Below, piece by piece: positions 62,161-64,000 of a stretch of DNA of 64,000 nucleotides; position 1 is the stretch's first letter, and each line of letters begins with the position of its first letter. Made by a program: the position numbers and the translations under genes. This DNA is from GCA-2728135 sp002728135 (GTDB taxonomy: Bacteria > Pseudomonadota > Alphaproteobacteria > UBA828): contig CAXEND010000010.1 of NCBI GenBank assembly GCA_963997635.1, positions 19,506-83,505 of the forward strand, written 5' to 3'. The notes below the pieces were generated by a model. It was not told the origin of the DNA, did no database searches, and saw only the letters and a list, made by a program, of their open reading frames with translations.

Positions 62161-63237
62161 CTAAACATAATTAGCAAAAAATTTATTTACTTCAGTTCGA
62201 GCATTTTTTGTCCATTCATCAAGCTTCTTTTGTTCTTCGAAATCTAGGTTCTTCCAACGTGGTTGCAGTTTTTGCGGTAAAACAACTGCTTTGTTGAGCC
62301 AATCCTTCTGAGGGTCGACATTTAAAAAGTTTGCTAATGTAGTTAGTTGGGGTTTTGGATCTTTGACAAGACTTTCATAGCATAGATAGTGTCGATGACT
62401 ATTCGGTATTTTTTTAAATTCAGCTAAACCCTTTATTGTCATTTCACTCCAAAAATTTGCACAATCTTTTAATGGTGGTGGATTTTTAAGCATCCATTGG
62501 GCGGGCCATTTCGAAATAAAGAAGTTTTGATTATTTGGGAATTCAGCAAATAATTTATATTTTTTACTTCGGCCCATTGGGCTGTCTAAATTAAGTGGGT
62601 TAACACCGAGTTTTCGTAATTTTGACCAGATCCAAATTATTGCGCGAGCAGGTTTAAATGATTGTAAGGATAGCGAAACGTCACGACCATCCCTATACAT
62701 CATTATAAATTTTGCCCTTGGAAAAAGTTGCGGAAGGATTCTGGCATACATAAGACTCATACCACTTCTTTCTACCCAAATATTTCCACCACATAAATTT
62801 TTTAAGTTTTCGAAAAACATTGCATGGTGATCTTGCCTAGATTGCATTGGTTGGTTGGGGACAGTATTTGACAACTGGTCAAACAGTTTGTCTGGATTAT
62901 TACTTAAATGTGGCAAGGTAATTTTGAGTATTGGTGGAACATCACCAATCGCGAAACGGCCTACATCAGATTGATATAGAAACTCACCTGGCATAGTATC
63001 ACGAGATATCATTATGCGAACTATTGGTGAAGATTTGGATAGTCTTTGCCAATAGTCACTACCTGTGAGGCTACCCTGAAGGAGACAATCTAAGGCATGT
63101 GATGCAAAAAACTCTGATATACTGAGTATGTCTGGATGTAAGTTTATAATATCAGAAACTAGTGTTGAGCCGCAGCGTGCAGGCCCCATTACAAATGCAC
63201 CATCTTGTCCAAGTTTATTTATTTTTTTATTTGACAT
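62161..63237 (-). CDS. Sulfotransferase-family protein
   Basis: 358 residues. The 5'-phosphosulfate loop is GPARCGSTLVSDIINLHPD (18-36) and the 3'-phosphate motif is MYRDGRDVSLSL in the middle. This fits PAPS-dependent sulfotransferases acting on small molecules, lipids or glycans. The family has many functions, and the acceptor here is unknown. No PAPS genes are nearby. The gene lies 82 bp after the repeat-bearing gene on the same strand and is convergent with the carbamoylase. Confidence 0.85.
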   Translation of the reverse strand: MSNKKINKLGQDGAFVMGPARCGSTLVSDIINLHPDILSISEFFASHALDCLLQGSLTGSDYWQRLSKSSPIVRIMISRDTMPGEFLYQSDVGRFAIGDVPPILKITLPHLSNNPDKLFDQLSNTVPNQPMQSRQDHHAMFFENLKNLCGGNIWVERSGMSLMYARILPQLFPRAKFIMMYRDGRDVSLSLQSFKPARAIIWIWSKLRKLGVNPLNLDSPMGRSKKYKLFAEFPNNQNFFISKWPAQWMLKNPPPLKDCANFWSEMTIKGLAEFKKIPNSHRHYLCYESLVKDPKPQLTTLANFLNVDPQKDWLNKAVVLPQKLQPRWKNLDFEEQKKLDEWTKNARTEVNKFFANYV

Positions 63238-63319
63238 TGTAATTGAAGATTTTTTTGTTTTGATGAAAAAATGAATACGTTGGCAAAGAGTTTGGCAAGT
63301 AAAGGGTTAATTAGAAAAA

Positions 63320-64000
63320 TTAAAAATCATTATCTTGTGCTTCTGCAGGTTTGATATCATTAAAAAAGGCTCTTGCCGATACTTGTTCTCTGTATTGAAT
63401 CTTTAAGTCAGTCTGCCATTTATTTTCACCCTTCTCAACTTTGACAATTTCTAGCACTACTTTTCCTTTTTCATAAATTACATAAAGGCTATTCTTTTTT
63501 CCTTTTTCAAATTCCTTAAGATCTTGCCTTGAAAAAGAAAAATCTAACTTATATTTATTTTCTAAAATATTACGGTATTTATGGTAGATATTTAAAGGTT
63601 TTTCTCTTGAGAATGTATCGTCTAATTCATTCCTAAAATTCATACCTACTAGTGTGCCTAAGTCGATAACCAATCTCGATAAATATTTCTGACCAGAGTT
63701 TTTTTTCTGCATGAAATATAAATCGAATTTCATATTATCCAATCCATAGCATTCTAAATCAAAAAATGGAGGGATATCATTTCTATCAAAGTTTATTTTG
63801 TCAGAAGTCCAAGTTCTTCTACAAACGCCTAGTTCTGTGATACTCTGTGAAGTTAATCCAGTTTTGAGTTCTTTGAACCCAAAAGCTTTTATTGTCTGCA
63901 CCTGTTCTCTTTCCTCAGCTTCTTTTTTTTCCTGGGCTATGCGTGCCTGTTCTCTTTCCTCAGCTTCTTTTTTTTCCTGGGCTATGCGTGCCTGTTCTCT
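63320..64000 (-). CDS. Unknown protein with N-terminal 15-residue repeats (cut by window edge)
   Basis: 227 codons are visible and the frame continues past the right edge without a stop, so the real start is outside. A GTG at 63901 could be mistaken for a start, but the frame upstream is clean coding repeat. The N-terminal part repeats ARIAQEKKEAEEREQ, a charged coiled-coil unit. After residue-equivalent 63901 comes a domain of about 190 residues without a known motif, predicted mixed beta (FFDLECYGLDNMKFDLYFMQ, KNSLYVIYEKGKVVLEIVKV). I do not recognise it. Confidence 0.75.
   Translation of the reverse strand, partial: REQARIAQEKKEAEEREQARIAQEKKEAEEREQVQTIKAFGFKELKTGLTSQSITELGVCRRTWTSDKINFDRNDIPPFFDLECYGLDNMKFDLYFMQKKNSGQKYLSRLVIDLGTLVGMNFRNELDDTFSREKPLNIYHKYRNILENKYKLDFSFSRQDLKEFEKGKKNSLYVIYEKGKVVLEIVKVEKGENKWQTDLKIQYREQVSARAFFNDIKPAEAQDNDF
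63902..64000 (-). repeat. Perfect 45-bp tandem repeat in coding sequence
   Basis: 63902-63946 and 63947-63991 are identical over all 45 bases, and 63992-64000 begins a third copy. Each unit encodes 15 residues (ARIAQEKKEAEEREQ) in frame. The array runs into the window edge, so the total copy number is unknown. Confidence 0.95.

Noticed and set aside
1..64000. CRISPR arrays, insertion sequences, prophage genes, toxin-antitoxin pairs
   Set aside because: No repeat-spacer pattern, transposase motif, integrase or phage structural gene was seen; the only perfect tandem repeat is the coding one at the right edge.

Overview
The window is AT-rich, tightly packed bacterial DNA and reads as a free-living, probably marine, alphaproteobacterium. 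The lineage signal comes from several genes. There is an NDUFA12-type complex I accessory subunit and a one-cysteine DksA. HdaA follows an AI-2E/PerM permease, tyrS and anmK are divergent, an AspRS is of the alphaproteobacterial type, and a long class II (B12-dependent) NrdJ is the reductase seen. No phage, transposase, CRISPR array or rRNA operon is visible. The only tRNA is an elongator-type tRNA-Met(CAT).

Layout from left to right. Positions 1-9300 hold a truncated LysR regulator, dksA, a yceI-cytochrome b561-yceI operon, an AlkK-like acyl-CoA synthetase, and a minus-strand catabolic run (MFS, two alpha/beta hydrolases, DUF1636 protein, FAH-family hydrolase). Positions 9400-31530 are housekeeping: purM-purN, DUF2066, AI-2E permease, hdaA, RNase D with an ankyrin protein, aspS, nrdJ, the NDUFA12-like gene, an SDR, tyrS, anmK, cysE, a cysteine desulfurase, a [2Fe-2S] ferredoxin, tenA, mnmA and the tRNA. 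Positions 31600-42080 are a urea unit: a urtABCDE-type transporter on the minus strand, divergent from ureA-B-C-E-F-G-D on the plus strand. Together these import urea and hydrolyse it to ammonia and CO2. Positions 42320-43670 are a Fur-box-controlled pair: an unknown Cys-rich protein and a Prx5 peroxiredoxin. Positions 44079-50220 hold a DUF2130 protein followed by an acyl-CoA activation operon (two ANL ligases, a CaiB/BaiF CoA-transferase, a VOC protein). Positions 50207-57672 run mostly on the minus strand: a tungsten-type aldehyde ferredoxin oxidoreductase with an unrecognised Cys-rich partner, a YtoQ protein, a large thiamine-diphosphate enzyme, a CopD-like membrane protein and glutathione-dependent formaldehyde dehydrogenase. 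Positions 57977-62124 are a five-gene plus-strand catabolic operon (RraA-like, VOC, zinc-type dehydrogenase, PhyH dioxygenase, N-carbamoyl-amino-acid amidohydrolase). A sulfotransferase and a repeat-bearing protein cut by the window edge close the region.

The best candidates for something new are the AOR plus Cys-rich partner, with an altered Fe-S cysteine pattern in the AOR, and the Fur-regulated Cys-rich protein with Prx5. Others are a divergent urease alpha subunit, a composite NrdR/DnaA control region in front of nrdJ, a strong terminator with no gene to serve, and a perfect 45-bp coding repeat at the right edge. All functional names are inferred by reading motifs by eye; no database search was run.
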